64,000 nucleotides of DNA, taken from Auanema rhodensis. Lineage: Eukaryota > Nematoda > Chromadorea > Rhabditida > Rhabditidae. Shown piece by piece: positions 12,941 to 28,800 of the stretch. The notes under the pieces were generated by a model. It ran no database searches. It was not told the DNA's origin and was given only the letters and a program-made list of their open reading frames with translations. The stretch covers positions 3,110,501 to 3,174,500 of the forward strand of contig OZ059900.1 in assembly GCA_964057225.1 (NCBI GenBank), given 5' to 3'. A program made the translations under genes and the position numbers. Every line of letters starts with the position of its first letter. Positions within the stretch are counted from its first letter, which is position 1.

Positions 12941-14254
12941 AGCATAGTTTTATTGTCTATGACAACAAAAATCATCAATTAAACGCTAGTGATGTTTAAA
13001 TACTGAATTTCGCTCAAATAGCATTACTACACTAAGTATGGTCGTTTTTATGCCTTTAACACCATATACTCACCGGTTTTTGGTACAAAATCTGTAATAC
13101 TCGTAATTTTGATCATATTCGTTAAGATTTGAGAATCAAACATACAATACACAAAATCAGTCTATTTTTATGAGCTTGCACTGATATATATTCATTTTGA
13201 TCAAAAAAGGTCGAAAATAGAAAGAATTTTTGAAATTTACGAGTTTTGAGTCTAATTTGGCTAAATCGCTCATATATATGATCAGAAGCATAGTTTTATT
13301 GTCTATGACAACGAAAGTCATTAATTAAACACTAATGATGTTTAAATCACTAAATTTCGCTCAAATAGCATTACTACACTAAGTATGGTCGTTTTTATGC
13401 CTTTAACACCATATACTCACCGATTTTTGGTACAAAATCTGTAATACTCGTAAATTTTGATCATATTCGTTAAGATTTGAGAATCAAACATACAATACAC
13501 AAAATCAGTCTATTTTTATGAGCTTGCACTGATATATATTCATTTTGATCAAAAAAGGTCGAAAATAGAAAGAATTTTTGAAATTTACGAGTTTTGAGTC
13601 TAATTTGGCTAAATCGCTCATATATATGATCAGAAGCATAGTTTTATTGTCTATGACAACAAAAGTCATTAGTTAAACACTAATGATGTTTAAATCACTA
13701 AATTTCGCTCAAATAGCATTACTACACTAAGTATGGTCGTTTTTATGCCTTTAACACCATATACTCACCGATTTTTGGTACAAAATCTGTAATACTTGTA
13801 AATTTTGATCATATTCGTTAAGATTCGAGAATCAAACACATAATACACGAAATAAGTCTATTTTTATGAGTTTGCACTGATATTTATTCATTTTGATCAA
13901 AAAAGGTCGAAAATAGAAAGAATTTTTGAATTTTCCGAGTTTTGAGTCCAATTGGGCTAAATCGCTCATATATATGATCAAAAGCATAGTTTTACTGTGT
14001 ATGATAACAAAAGTCTTCAAATATACACTAATAATGATTTAATCACTGAATTTCACTCAAATAGCATTACTACACTAAGTATGGTCGTTTTTATGCCTTT
14101 AACACCATATACTCACCGATTTTTGGTACAAAATCTGTGATACTCGTAAATTTTGATCATATTCGGTGAGATTCGAGAATCAAACACACAATACACGAAA
14201 TAAGTTTATTTTTACGAGTTTGCACTGATATTTATTCATTTTGATCAAAAAAGG
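11560..14254 (+). repeat. Duplication at 16688 bp (48 units), copy 1 (partner 28248-30942)
   Basis: About 2.7 kb that recurs at 28248-30942. It includes the unusual 346-bp unit with 'actcgtaattttgatc' (13101; partner 29789) and 'caccggtttttgg' (13073; 29761), and the 'actgtgtatgataac' change (13994; 30682). Confidence 0.75.
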
Positions 14255-15205
14255 TCGAAAATAGAAAGAATTTTTGAAATTTCCGAGTTTTGAGTCTAAT
14301 TTGGCTAAATCGCTCATATATATGATCAAAAGCATAGTTTTACTGTCTATAATAACAAAAGTCTTCAAATATACACTAATAATGTGTAAATCACTGAATT
14401 TCACTCAAATAGCATTACTACACTAAGTATGGTCGTTTTTATGCCTTTAACACCATATACTCACCGATTTTTGGTACAAAATCTGTGATACTCGTAAATT
14501 TTGATCATATTCGGTGAGATTCGAGAATCAAACACACAATACACAAAATAAGTTTATTTTTAAGAGTTTGCACTGATATTTATTCATTTTGATCAAAAAA
14601 GGTCGAAAATAGAAAGAATTTTTGAAATTTCCGAGTTTTGAGTCTAATTTGGCTAAATCGCTCATATATATGATCAAAAGCATAGTTTTATTGTCTATGA
14701 CAACAAAAGTCATCAATTAAACGCTAGTGATGTTTAAATACTGAATTTCGCTCAAATAGCATTACTACACTAAGTATGGTCGTTTTTATGCCTTTAACAC
14801 CATATACTCACCGATTTTTGGTACAAAATCTGTAATACTCGTAAATTTTGATCATATTCGTTAAGATTTGAGAATCAAACATACAATACACAAAATCAGT
14901 CTATTTTTAAAAGCTTGCACTGATATATATTCATTTTGATCAAAAAAGGTCGAAAATAGAAAGAATTTTTGAAATTTACGAGTTTTGAGTCTAATTTGGC
15001 TAAATCGCTCATATATATGATCAGAAGCATAGTTTTATTGTCTATGACAACGAAAGTCATTAATTAAACACTAATGATGTTTAAATCACTAAATTTCGCT
15101 CAAATAGCATTACTACACTAAGTATGGTCGTTTTTATGCCTTTAACACCATATACTCACCGATTTTTGGTACAAAATCTGTAATACTCGTAAATTTTGAT
15201 CATAT
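14055..15205 (+). repeat. 8-unit-spaced duplication, copy 1 (partner 16835-17985)
   Basis: This 1.15-kb segment matches the one 2780 bp further on. Both contain consecutive type I, II and III units with 'taagagtttgcac', 'cgaaagtcattaattaa' and 'aaatttacgag'. Similarity stops on the left where 14030 reads 'aataatgatttaatc' against type II sequence, and on the right where 17985 changes to 'cggtgagattcg'. Confidence 0.7.
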
Positions 15206-16834
15206 TCGTTAAGATTTGAGAATCAAACATACAATACACAAAATCAGTCTATTTTTATGAGCTTGCACTGATATATATTCATTTTGATCAAAAAAGGTCG
15301 AAAATAGAAAGAATTTTTGAAATTTCCGAGTTTTGAGTCTAATTTGGCTAAATCGCTCATATATATGATCAAAAGCATAGTTTTACTGTCTATGATAACA
15401 AAAGTCTTCAAATATACACTAATAATGTGTAAATCACTGAATTTCACTCAAATAGCTTTACTACACTAAGTATGGTCGTTTTTATGCCTTTAACACCATA
15501 TACTCAACGATTTTTGGTACAAAATCTGTAATACTCGTAAATTTTGATCATATTCGTTAAGATTCGAGAATCAAACATACAATACACAAAATCAGTCTAT
15601 TTTTATGAGCTTGCACTGATATATATTCATTTTGATCAAAAAAGGTCGAAAATAGAAAGAATTTTTGAAATTTCCGAGTTTTGAGTCTAATTTGGCTAAA
15701 TCGCTCATATACATGATCAGAAGCATAGTTTTATTGTCTATGACAACAAAAGTCATCAATTAAACGCTAGTGATGTTTAAATACTGATTTTCGCTCAAAT
15801 AGCATTACTACACTAAGTATGGTCGTTTTTATGCCTTTAACACCATATACTCACCGATTTTTGGTACAAAATCTGTGATACTCGTAAATTTTGATCATAT
15901 TCGGTGAGATTCGAGAATCAAACACACAATACACGAAATAAGTTTATTTTTACGAGTTTGCACTGATATTTATTCATTTTGATCAAAAAAGGTCGAAAAT
16001 AGAAAGAATTTTTGAAATTTCCGAGTTTTGAGTCTAATTTGGCTAAATCGCTCATATATATGATCAAAAGCATAGTTTTATTGTGTATGACAACAAAAGT
16101 CATTAATTAAACGCTAGTGATGTTTAAATACTGATTTTCGCTCAAATAGCATTGCTACACTAAGTATGGTCGTTTTTATGCCTTTAACACCATATACTCA
16201 CCGATTTTTGGTACAAAATCTGTAATACTCGTAAATTTTGATCATATTTGTTAAGATTTGAAAATCAAACACACAATAAACAAAATCAGTCTATTTTTAT
16301 GAGTTTGCACTGATATATATTCATTTTGATCAAAAAAGGTCGAAAATAGAAAGAATTTTTGAATTTTCCGAGTTTTGAGTCCAATTGGGCTAAATCGCTC
16401 ATATATATGATCAAAAGCATAGTTTTACTGTCTATGATAACAAAAGTCTTCAAATATACACTAATAATGTGTAAATCACTGAATTTCACTCAAATAGCTT
16501 TACTACACTAAGTATGGTCGTTTTTATGCCTTTAACACAATATACTCAACGATTTTTGGTACAAAATCTGTAATACTCGTAAATTTTGATCATATTCGTT
16601 AAGATTTGAGAATCAAACATACAATACACAAAATCAGTCTATTTTTATGAGCTTGCACTGATATATATTCATTTTGATCAAAAAAGGTCGAAAATAGAAA
16701 GAATTTTTGAAATTTCCGAGTTTTGAGTCTAATTTGGCTAAATCGCTCATATACATGATCAGAAGCATAGTTTTATTGTCTATGACAACAAAAGTCATCA
16801 ATTAAACGCTAGTGATGTTTAAATACTGATTTTC

Positions 16835-17985
16835 GCTCAAATAGCATTACTACACTAAGTATGGTCGTTTTTATGCCTTTAACACCATATACTCACCGAT
16901 TTTTGGTACAAAATCTGTGATACTCGTAAATTTTGATCATATTCGGTGAGATTCGAGAATCAAACACACAATACACGAAATAAGTTTATTTTTACGAGTT
17001 TGCACTGATATTTATTCATTTTGATCAAAAAAGGTCGAAAATAGAAAGAATTTTTGAAATTTCCGAGTTTTGAGTCTAATTTGGCTAAATCGCTCATATA
17101 TATGATCAAAAGCATAGTTTTACTGTCTATGATAACAAAAGTCTTCAAATATACACTAATAATGTGTAAATCACTGAATTTCACTCAAATAGCATTACTA
17201 CACTAAGTATGGTCGTTTTTATGCCTTTAACACCATATACTCACCGATTTTTGGTACAAAATCTGTGATACTCGTAAATTTTGATCATATTCGGTGAGAT
17301 TTGAGAATCAAACACACAATACACGGAATAAGTTTATTTTTAAGAGTTTGCACTGATATTTATTCATTTTGATCAAAAAAGGTCGAAAATAGAAAGAATT
17401 TTTGAAATTTCCGAGTTTTGAGTCTAATTTGGCTAAATCGCTCATATATATGATCAAAAGCATAGTTTTATTGTCTATGACAACAAAAGTCATCAATTAA
17501 ACGCTAGTGATGTTTAAATACTGAATTTCGCTCAAATAGCATTACTACACTAAGTATGGTCGTTTTTATGCCTTTAACACCATATACTCACCGATTTTTG
17601 GTACAAAATCTGTAATACTCGTAAATTTTGATCATATTCGTTAAGATTTGAGAATCAAACATACAATACACAAAATCAGTCTATTTTTATGAGCTTGCAC
17701 TGATATATATTCATTTTGATCAAAAAAGGTCGAAAATAGAAAGAATTTTTGAAATTTACGAGTTTTGAGTCTAATTTGGCTAAATCGCTCATATATATGA
17801 TCAGAAGCATAGTTTTATTGTCTATGACAACGAAAGTCATTAATTAAACACTAATGATGTTTAAATCACTAAATTTCGCTCAAATAGCATTACTACACTA
17901 AGTATGGTCGTTTTTATGCCTTTAACACCATATACTCACCGATTTTTGGTACAAAATCTGTAATACTCGTAAATTTTGATCATAT
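16835..17985 (+). repeat. 8-unit-spaced duplication, copy 2 (partner 14055-15205)
   Basis: Second copy of the 1.15-kb segment, offset 2780 bp. Small differences are present, for example 'ctataataac' at 14347 against 'ctatgataac' at 17127. Confidence 0.7.
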
Positions 17986-19754
17986 TCGGTGAGATTCGAG
18001 AATCAAACACACAATAAACAAAATCAGTCTATTTTTATGAGTTTGCACTGATATATATTCATTTTGATCAAAAAAGGTCGAAAATAGAAAGAATTTTTGA
18101 ATTTTCCGAGTTTTGAGTCCAATTGGGCTAAATCGCTCATATACATGATCAGAAGCATAGTTTTATTGTCTATGACAACAAAAGTCATCAATTAAACGCT
18201 AGTGATGTTTAAATACTGATTTTCGCTCAAATAGCATTACTACACTAAGTATGGTCGTTTTTATGCCTTTAACACCATATACTCACCGATTTTTGGTACA
18301 AAATCTGTAATACTCGTAAATTTTGATTATATTCGTTAAGATTTGAAAATCAAACACACAATAAACAAAATCAGTCTATTTTTATGAGTTTGCACTGATA
18401 TATATTCATTTTGATCAAAAAAGGTCAAAAATAGAAAGAATTTTTGAATTTTCCGAGTTTTGAGTCCAATTGGGCTAAATCGCTCATATATATGATCAAA
18501 AGCATAGTTTTACTGTCTATGATAACAAAAGTCTTCAAATATACACTAATAATGATTAAATCACTGAATTTCACTCAAATAGCATTACTACACTAAGTAT
18601 GGTCGTTTTTATGCCTTTAACACCATATACTCACCGATTTTTGGTACAAAATCTGTGATACTCGTAAATTTTGATCATATTCGGTGAGATTCGAGAATCA
18701 AACACACAATACACGAAATAAGTTTATTTTTACGAGTTTGCACTGATATTTATTCATTTTGATCAAAAAAGGTCGAAAATAGAAAGAATTTTTGAAATTT
18801 CCGAGTTTTGAGTCTAATTTGGCTAAATCGCTCATATACATGATCAGAAGCATAGTTTTATTGTCTATGACAACAAAAGTCATCAATTGAACGCTAGTGA
18901 TGTTTAAATACTGATTTTCGCTCAAATAGCATTACTACACTAAGTATGGTCGTTTTTATGCCTTTAACACCATATACTCACCGATTTTTGGTACAAAATC
19001 TGTAATACTCGTAAATTTTGATCATATTCGTTAAGATTTGAGAATCAAACATACAATACACAAAATCAGTCTATTTTTATGAGCTTGCACTGATATATAT
19101 TCATTTTGATCAAAAAAGGTCGAAAATAGAAAGAATTTTTGAAATTTACGAGTTTTGAGTCTAATTTGGCTAAATCGCTCATATATATGATCAGAAGCAT
19201 AGTTTTATTGTCTATGACAACAAAAGTCATTAGTTAAACACTAATGATGTTTAAATCACTAAATTTCGCTCAAATAGCATTACTACACTAAGTATGGTCG
19301 TTTTTATGCCTTTAACACCATATACTCACCGATTTTTGGTACAAAATCTGTAATACTTGTAAATTTTGATCATATTCGTTAAGATTCGAGAATCAAACAT
19401 ATAATACACGAAATAAGTCTATTTTTACAAGTTTGCACTGATATTTATTCATTTTGATCAAAAAAGATCGAAAATAGAAAGAATTTTTGAAATTTCCGAG
19501 TTTTGAGTCCAATTTGGCTAAATCGCTCATATATATGATCAAAAGCATAGTTTTACTGTCTATGATAACAAAAGTCTTCAAATATACACTAATAATGTGT
19601 AAATCACTGAATTTCACTCAAATAGCATTACTACACTAAGTATGGTCGTTTTTATGCCTTTAACACCATATACTCACCGATTTTTGGTACAAAATCTGTG
19701 ATACTCGTAAATTTTGATCATATTCGGTGAGATTCGAGAATCAAACACACAATA
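17035..19754 (+). repeat. Long-range duplication at 17034 bp (49 units), copy 2
   Basis: Right-hand partner of 1-2720. One visible difference is 'aggtcaaaaatag' at 18424 where copy 1 has 'aggtcgaaaatag'. Confidence 0.78.
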
Positions 19755-20394
19755 CACGGAATAAGTTCATTTTTAAGAGTTTGCACTGATATTTATTCAT
19801 TTTGATCAAAAAAGGTCGAAAATAGAAAGAATTTTTGAAATTTCCGAGTTTTGAGTCTAATTTGGCTAAATCGCTCATATATATGATCAAAAGCATAGTT
19901 TTATTGTCTATGACAACAAAAATCATCAATTAAACGCTAGTGATGTTTGAATACTGAATTTCGCTCAAATAGCATTACTACACTAAGTATGGTCGTTTTT
20001 ATGCCTTTAACACCATATACTCACCGATTTTTGGTACAAAATCTGTAATACTCGTAAATTTTGATCATATTCGTTAAGATTTGAGAATCAAACATACAAT
20101 ACACAAAATCAGTCTATTTTTATGAGCTTGCACTGATATATATTCATTTTGATCAAAAAAGGTCGAAAATAGAAAGAATTTTTGAAATTTACGAGTTTTG
20201 AGTCTAATTTGGCTAAATCGCTCATATATATGATCAGAAGCATAGTTTTATTGTCTATGACAACGAAAGTCATTAATTAAACACTAATGATGTTTAAATC
20301 ACTAAATTTCGCTCAAATAGCATTACTACACTAAGTATGGTCGTTTTTATGCCTTTAACACCATATACTCACCGATTTTTGGTACAAAATCTGT

Positions 20395-23300
20395 AATACT
20401 CGTAAATTTTGATCATATTCGGTGAGATTCGAGAATCAAACACACAATACACGAAATAAGTTTATTTTGACGAGTTTGCACTGATATTTATTCATTTTGA
20501 TCAAAAAAGGTCGAAAATAGAAAGAATTTTCGAATTTTCCGAGTTTTGAGTCCAATTGGGCTAAATCGCTCATATATATGATCAAAAGCATAGTTTTACT
20601 GTCTATGATAACAAAAGTCTTCAAATATACACTAATGATGTGTAAATCACTGAATTTCACTCAAATAGCTTTACTACACTAAGTATGGTCGTTTTTATGC
20701 CTTTAACACCATATACTCACCGATTTTTGGTACAAAATCTGTAATACTCGTAAATTTTGATCATATTCGTTAAGATTTGAGAATCAAACATACAATACAC
20801 AAAATCAGTCTATTTTTATGAGCTTGCACTGATATATATTCATTTTGATCAAAAAAGGTCGAAAATAGAAAGAATTTTTGAAATTTCCGAGTTTTGAGTC
20901 TAATTTGGCTAAATCGCTCATATATATGATCAAAAGCATAGTTTTACTGTCTATGATAACAAAAGTCTTCAAATATACACTAATAATGTGTAAATCACTG
21001 AATTTCATTCAAATAGCTTTACTACACTAAGTATGGTCGTTTTTATGCCTTTAACACCATATACTCAACGATTTTTGGTACAAAATCTGTAATACTCGTA
21101 AATTTTGATCATATTCGTTAAGATTTGAGAATCAAACATACAATACGCAAAATCAGTCTATTTTTATGAGCTTGCACTGATATATATTCATTTTGATCAA
21201 AAAAGGTCGAAAATAGAAAGAATTTTTGAAATTTCCGAGTTTTGAGTCTAATTTGGCTAAATCGCTCATATACATGATCAGAAGCATAGTTTTATTGTCT
21301 ATGACAACAAAATTCATCAATTAAACGCTAGTGATGTTTAAATACTGATTTTCGCTCAAATAGCATTACTACACTAAGTATGGTCGTTTTTATGCCTTTA
21401 ACACCATATACTCACCGATTTTTGGTACAAAATCTGTAATACTCGTAAATTTTGATCATATTCGTTAAGATTTGAAAATCAAACACACAATAAACAAAAT
21501 CAGTCTATTTTTATGAGTTTGCACTGATATATATTCATTTTGATCAAAAAAGGTCGAAAATAGAAAGAATTTTTGAATTTTCCGAGTTTTGAGTCCAATT
21601 GGGCTAAATCGCTCATATATATGATCAAAAGCATAGTTTTACTGTCTATGATAACAAAAGTCTTCAAATATACACTAATAATGTGTAAATCACTGAATTT
21701 CATTCAAATAGCTTTACTACACTAAGTATGGTCGTTTTTATGCCTTTAACACCATATACTCAACGATTTTTGGTACAAAATCTGTAATACTCGTAAATTT
21801 TGATCATATTCGTTAAGATTTGAGAATCAAACATACAATACGCAAAATCAGTCTATTTTTATGAGCTTGCACTGATATATATTCATTTTGATCAAAAAAG
21901 GTCGAAAATAGAAAGAATTTTTGAAATTTCCGAGTTTTGAGTCTAATTTGGCTAAATCGCTCATATACATGATCAGAAGCATAGTTTTATTGTCTATGAC
22001 AACAAAATTTATCAATTAAACGCTAGTGATGTTTAAATACTGATTTTCGCTCAAATAGCATTACTACACTAAGTATGGTCGTTTTTATGCCTTTAACACC
22101 ATATACTCACCGAGTTTTGGTACAAAATCTGTAATACTCGTAAATTTTGATCATATTCGTTAAGATTTGAAAATCAAACACACAATAAACAAAATCAGTC
22201 TATTTTTATGAGTTTGCACTGATATATATTCATTTTGATCAAAAAAGGTCGAAAATAGAAAGAATTTTTGAATTTTCCGAGTTTTGAGTCCAATTGGGCT
22301 AAATCGCTCATATATATGATCAAAAGCATAGTTTTACTGTCTATGATAACAAAAGTCTTCAAATATACACTAATAATGATTAAATCACTGAATTTCACTC
22401 AAATAGCATTACTACACTAAGTATGGTCGTTTTTATGCCTTTAACACCATATACTCACCGATTTTTGGTACAAAATCTGTGATACTCGTAAATTTTGATC
22501 ATATTCGGTGAGATTCGAGAATCAAACACACAATACACGAAATAAGTTTATTTTTACGAGTTTGCACTGATATTTATTCATTTTGATCAAAAAAGGTCGA
22601 AAATAGAAAGAATTTTTGAAATTTCCGAGTTTTGAGTCTAATTTGGCTAAATCGCTCATATACATGATCAGAAGCATAGTTTTATTGTCTATGACAACAA
22701 AAGTCATCAATTAAACGCTAGTGATGTTTAAATACTGATTTTCGCTCAAATAGCATTACTACACTAAGTATGGTCATTTTTATGCCTTTAACACCATATA
22801 CTCACCGATTTTTGGTACAAAATCTGTAATACTCGTAAATTTTGATCATATTCGTTAAGATTTGAGAATCAAACATACATTACACAAAATCAGTCTATTT
22901 TTATGAGCTTGCACTGATATATATTCATTTTGATCAAAAAAGGTCGAAAATAGAAAGAATTTTTGAAATTTACGAGTTTTGAGTCTAATTTGGCTAAATC
23001 GCTCATATATATGATCAGAAGCATAGTTTTATTGTCTATGACAACAAAAGTTATTAGTTAAACACTAATGATGTTTAAATCACTAAATTTCGCTCAAATA
23101 GCATTACTACACTAAGTATGGTCGTTTTTATGCCTTTAACACCATATACTCACCGATTTTTGGTACAAAATCTGTAATACTTGTAAATTTTGATCATATT
23201 CGTTAAGATTCGAGAATCAAACACATAATACACGAAATAAGTCTATTTTTATGAGTTTGCACTGATATTTATTCATTTTGATCAAAAAAGGTCGAAAATA

Positions 23301-25802
23301 GAAAGAATTTTTGAATTTTCCGAGTTTTGAGTCCAATTGGGCTAAATCGCTCATATATATGATCAAAAGCATAGTTTTACTGTCTATGATAACAAAAGTC
23401 TTCAAATATACACTAATAATGATTTAATCACTGAATTTCACTCAAATAGCATTACTACACTAAGTATGGTCGTTTTTATGCCTTTAACACCATATACTCA
23501 CCGATTTTTGGTACAAAATCTGTGATACTCGTAAATTTTGATCATATTCGGTGAGATTCGAGAACCAAACACACAATACACGAAATAAGTTTATTTTTAC
23601 GAGTTTGCACTGATATTTATTCATTTTGATCAAAAAAGGTCAAAAATAGAAAGAATTTTTGAAATTTCCGAGTTTTGAGTCTAATTTGGCTAAATCGCTC
23701 ATATATATGATCAAAAGCATAGTTTTACTGTCTATGATAACAAAAGTCTTCAAATATACACTAATAATGTGTAAATCACTGAATTTCACTCAAATAGCAT
23801 TACTATACTAAGTATGGTCGTTTTTATGCCTTTAACACCATATACTCACCGATTTTTGGTACAAAATCTGTAATACTCGTAAATTTTGATCATATTCGTT
23901 AAGATTTGAAAATCAAACACACAATAAACAAAATCAGTCTATTTTTATGAGTTTGCACTGATATATATTCATTTTGATCAAAAAAGGTCGAAAATAGAAA
24001 GAATTTTTGAATTTTCCGAGTTTTGAGTCCAATTGGGCTAAATCGCTCATATATATGATCAAAAGCATAGTTTTACTGTCTATGATAACAAAAGTCTTCA
24101 AATATACACTAATAATGATTAAATCACTGAATTTCACTCAAATAGCATTACTACACTAAGTATGGTCGTTTTTATGCCTTTAACACCATATACTCACCGA
24201 TTTTTGGTACAAAATCTGTGATACTCGTAAATTTTGATCATATTCGGTGAGATTCGAGAATCAAACACACAATACACGAAATAAGTTTATTTTTACGAGT
24301 TTGCACTGATATTTATTCATTTTGATCAAAAAAGGTCGAAAATAGAAAGAATTTTTGAAATTTCCGAGTTTTGAGTCTAATTTGGCTAAATCGCTCATAT
24401 ACATGATCAGAAGCATAGTTTTATTGTCTATGACAACAAAAGTCATCAATTAAACGCTAGTGATGTTTAAATACTGATTTTCGCTCAAATAGCATTACTA
24501 CACTAAGTATGGTCATTTTTATGCCTTTAACACCATATACTCACCGATTTTTGGTACAAAATCTGTAATACTCGTAAATTTTGATCATATTCGTTAAGAT
24601 TTGAGAATCAAACATACAATACACAAAATCAGTCTATTTTTATGAGCTTGCACTGATATATATTCATTTTGATCAAAAAAGGTCGAAAATAGAAAGAATT
24701 TTTGAAATTTACGAGTTTTGAGTCTAATTTGGCTAAATCGCTCATATATATGATCAGAAGCATAGTTTTATTGTCTATGACAACAAAAGTCATTAGTTAA
24801 ACACTAATGATGTTTAAATCACTAAATTTCGCTCAAATAGCATTACTACACTAAGTATGGTCGTTTTTATGCCTTTAACACCATATACTCACCGATTTTT
24901 GGTACAAAATCTGTAATACTTGTAAATTTTGATCATATTCGTTAATATTCGAGAATCAAACACATAATACACGAAATAAGTCTATTTTTATGAGTTTGCA
25001 CTGATATTTATTCATTTTGATCAAAAAAGGTCGAAAATAGAAAGAATTTTTGAATTTTCCGAGTTTTGAGTCCAATTGGGCTAAATCGCTCATATATATG
25101 ATCAAAAGCATAGTTTTACTGTCTATGATAACAAAAGTCTTCAAATATACACTAATAATGATTTAATCACTGAATTTCACTCAAATAGCATTACTACACT
25201 AAGTATGGTCGTTTTTATGCCTTTAACACCATATACTCACCGATTTTTGGTACAAAATCTGTGATACTCGTAAATTTTGATCATATTCGGTGAGATTCGA
25301 GAACCAAACACACAATACACGAAATAAGTTTATTTTTACGAGTTTGCACTGATATTTATTCATTTTGATCAAAAAAGGTCAAAAATAGAAAGAATTTTTG
25401 AAATTTCCGAGTTTTGAGTCTAATTTGGCTAAATCGCTCATATATATGATCAAAAGCATAGTTTTACTGTCTATGATAACAAAAGTCTTCAAATATACAC
25501 TAATAATGTGTAAATCACTGAATTTCACTCAAATAGCATTACTATACTAAGTATGGTCGTTTTTATGCCTTTAACACCATATACTCACCGATTTTTGGTA
25601 CAAAATCTGTGATACTCGTAAATTTTGATCATATTCGGTGAGATTCGAGAATCAAACACACAATACACAAAATAAGTTTATTTTTACGAGTTTGCACTGA
25701 TATTTATTCATTTTGATCAAAAAAGGTCGAAAATAGAAAGAATTTTTGAAATTTCCGAGTTTTGAGTCTAATTTGGCTAAATCGCTCATATATATGATCA
25801 GA
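20395..25802 (+). repeat. Long-range duplication at 12862 bp (37 units), copy 2
   Basis: Partner of 7533-12940. Private differences include 'caccgagttttgg' at 22112 and 'catacattacac' at 22874. At 25802 the match jumps to an offset of 12516 bp and continues as the copy of 13286-14254, so one 346-bp unit present at 12940-13285 is absent here. Confidence 0.78.
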
Positions 25803-28800
25803 AGCATAGTTTTATTGTCTATGACAACGAAAGTCATTAATTAAACACTAATGATGTTTAAATCACTAAATTTCGCTCAAATAGCATTACTACACTAAGT
25901 ATGGTCGTTTTTATGCCTTTAACACCATATACTCACCGATTTTTGGTACAAAATCTGTAATACTCGTAAATTTTGATCATATTCGTTAAGATTTGAGAAT
26001 CAAACATACAATACACAAAATCAGTCTATTTTTATGAGCTTGCACTGATATATATTCATTTTGATCAAAAAAGGTCGAAAATAGAAAGAATTTTTGAAAT
26101 TTACGAGTTTTGAGTCTAATTTGGCTAAATCGCTCATATATATGATCAGAAGCATAGTTTTATTGTCTATGACAACAAAAGTCATTAGTTAAACACTAAT
26201 GATGTTTAAATCACTAAATTTCGCTCAAATAGCATTACTACACTAAGTATGGTCGTTTTTATGCCTTTAACACCATATACTCACCGATTTTTGGTACAAA
26301 ATCTGTAATACTTGTAAATTTTGATCATATTCGTTAAGATTCGAGAATCAAACACATAATACACGAAATAAGTCTATTTTTATGAGTTTGCACTGATATT
26401 TATTCATTTTGATCAAAAAAGGTCGAAAATAGAAAGAATTTTTGAATTTTCCGAGTTTTGAGTCCAATTGGGCTAAATCGCTCATATATATGATCAAAAG
26501 CATAGTTTTACTGTGTATGATAACAAAAGTCTTCAAATATACACTAATAATGATTTAATCACTGAATTTCACTCAAATAGCATTACTACACTAAGTATGG
26601 TCGTTTTTATGCCTTTAACACCATATACTCACCGATTTTTGGTACAAAATCTGTGATACTCGTAAATTTTGATCATATTCGGTGAGATTCGAGAATCAAA
26701 CACACAATACACGAAATAAGTTTATTTTTACGAGTTTGCACTGATATTTATTCATTTTGATCAAAAAAGGTCAAAAATAGAAAAAATTTTTGAAATTTCC
26801 GAGTTTTGAGTCTAATTTGGCTAAATCGCTCATATATATGATCAAAAGCATAGTTTTACTGTCTATGATAACAAAAGTCTTCAAATAAACACTAATTCAG
26901 TGTAAATCACTGAATTTCACTCAAATAGCAATACTACACTAAGTATGGTCGTTTTTATGCCTTTAACACCATATACTCACCGATTTTTGGTACAAAATCT
27001 GTAATACTTGTAAATTTTGATCATATTCGTTAAGATTCGAGAATCAAACACATAATACACGAAATAAGTCTATTTTTATGAGTTTGCACTGATATTTATT
27101 CATTTTGATCAAAAAAGGTCGAAAATAGAAAGAATTTTTGAATTTTCCGAGTTTTGAGTCCAATTGGGCTAAATCGCTCATATATATGATCAAAAGCATA
27201 GTTTTACTGTCTATGATAACAAAAGTCTTCAAATATACACTAATAATGATTAAATCACTGAATTTCACTCAAATAGCATTACTACACTAAGTATGGTCGT
27301 TTTTATGCCTTTAACACCATATACTCACCGATTTTTGGTACAAAATCTGTGATACTCGTAAATTTTGATCATATTCGGTGAGATTCGAGAATCAAACACA
27401 CAATACACGAAATAAGTTTATTTTTACGAGTTTGCACTGATATTTATTCATTTTGATCAAAAAAGGTCGAAAATAGAAAGAATTTTTGAAATTTCCGAGT
27501 TTTGAGTCTAATTTGGCTAAATCGCTCATATACATGATCAGAAGCATAGTTTTATTGTCTATGACAACAAAAGTCATCAATTAAACGCTAGTGATGTTTA
27601 AATACTGATTTTCGCTCAAATAGCATTACTACACTAAGTATGGTCATTTTTATGCCTTTAACACCATATACTCACCGATTTTTGGTACAAAATCTGTAAT
27701 ACTCGTAAATTTTGATCATATTCGTTAAGATTTGAGAATCAAACATACAATACACAAAATCAGTCTATTTTTATGAGCTTGCACTGATATATATTCATTT
27801 TGATCAAAAAAGGTCGAAAATAGAAAGAATTTTTGAATTTTCCGAGTTTTGAGTCCAATTGGGCTAAATCGCTCATATATATGATCAAAAGCATAGTTTT
27901 ACTGTCTATGATAACAAAAGTCTTCAAATATACACTAATAATGATTTAATCACTGAATTTCACTCAAATAGCATTACTACACTAAGTATGGTCGTTTTTA
28001 TGCCTTTAACACCATATACTCACCGATTTTTGGTACAAAATCTGTGATACTCGTAAATTTTGATCATATTCGGTGAGATTCGAGAATCAAACACACAATA
28101 CACGAAATAAGTTTATTTTTACGAGTTTGCACTGATATTTATTCATTTTGATCAAAAAAGGTCAAAAATAGAAAGAATTTTTGAAATTTCCGAGTTTTGA
28201 GTCTAATTTGGCTAAATCGCTCATATATATGATCAAAAGCATAGTTTTATTGTCTATGACAACAAAAGTCATCAATTAAACGCTAGTGATGTTTAAATAC
28301 TGATTTTCGCTCAAATAGCATTACTACACTAAGTATGGTCATTTTTATGCCTTTAACACCATATACTCACCGATTTTTGGTACAAAATCTGTGATACTCG
28401 TAAATTTTGATCATATTCGTTAAGATTTGAGAATCAAACATACAATACACAAAATCAGTCTATTTTTATGAGCTTGCACTGATATATATTCATTTTGATC
28501 AAAAAAGGTCGAAAATAGAAAGAATTTTTGAAATTTACGAGTTTTGAGTCTAATTTGGCTAAATCGCTCATATATATGATCAGAAGCATAGTTTTATTGT
28601 CTATGACAACAAAAGTCATTAGTTAAACACTAATGATGTTTAAATCACTAAATTTCGCTCAAATAGCATTACTACACTAAGTATGGTCGTTTTTATGCCT
28701 TTAACACCATATACTCACCGATTTTTGGTACAAAATCTGTAATACTTGTAAATTTTGATCATATTCGTTAATATTCGAGAATCAAACACATAATACACGA

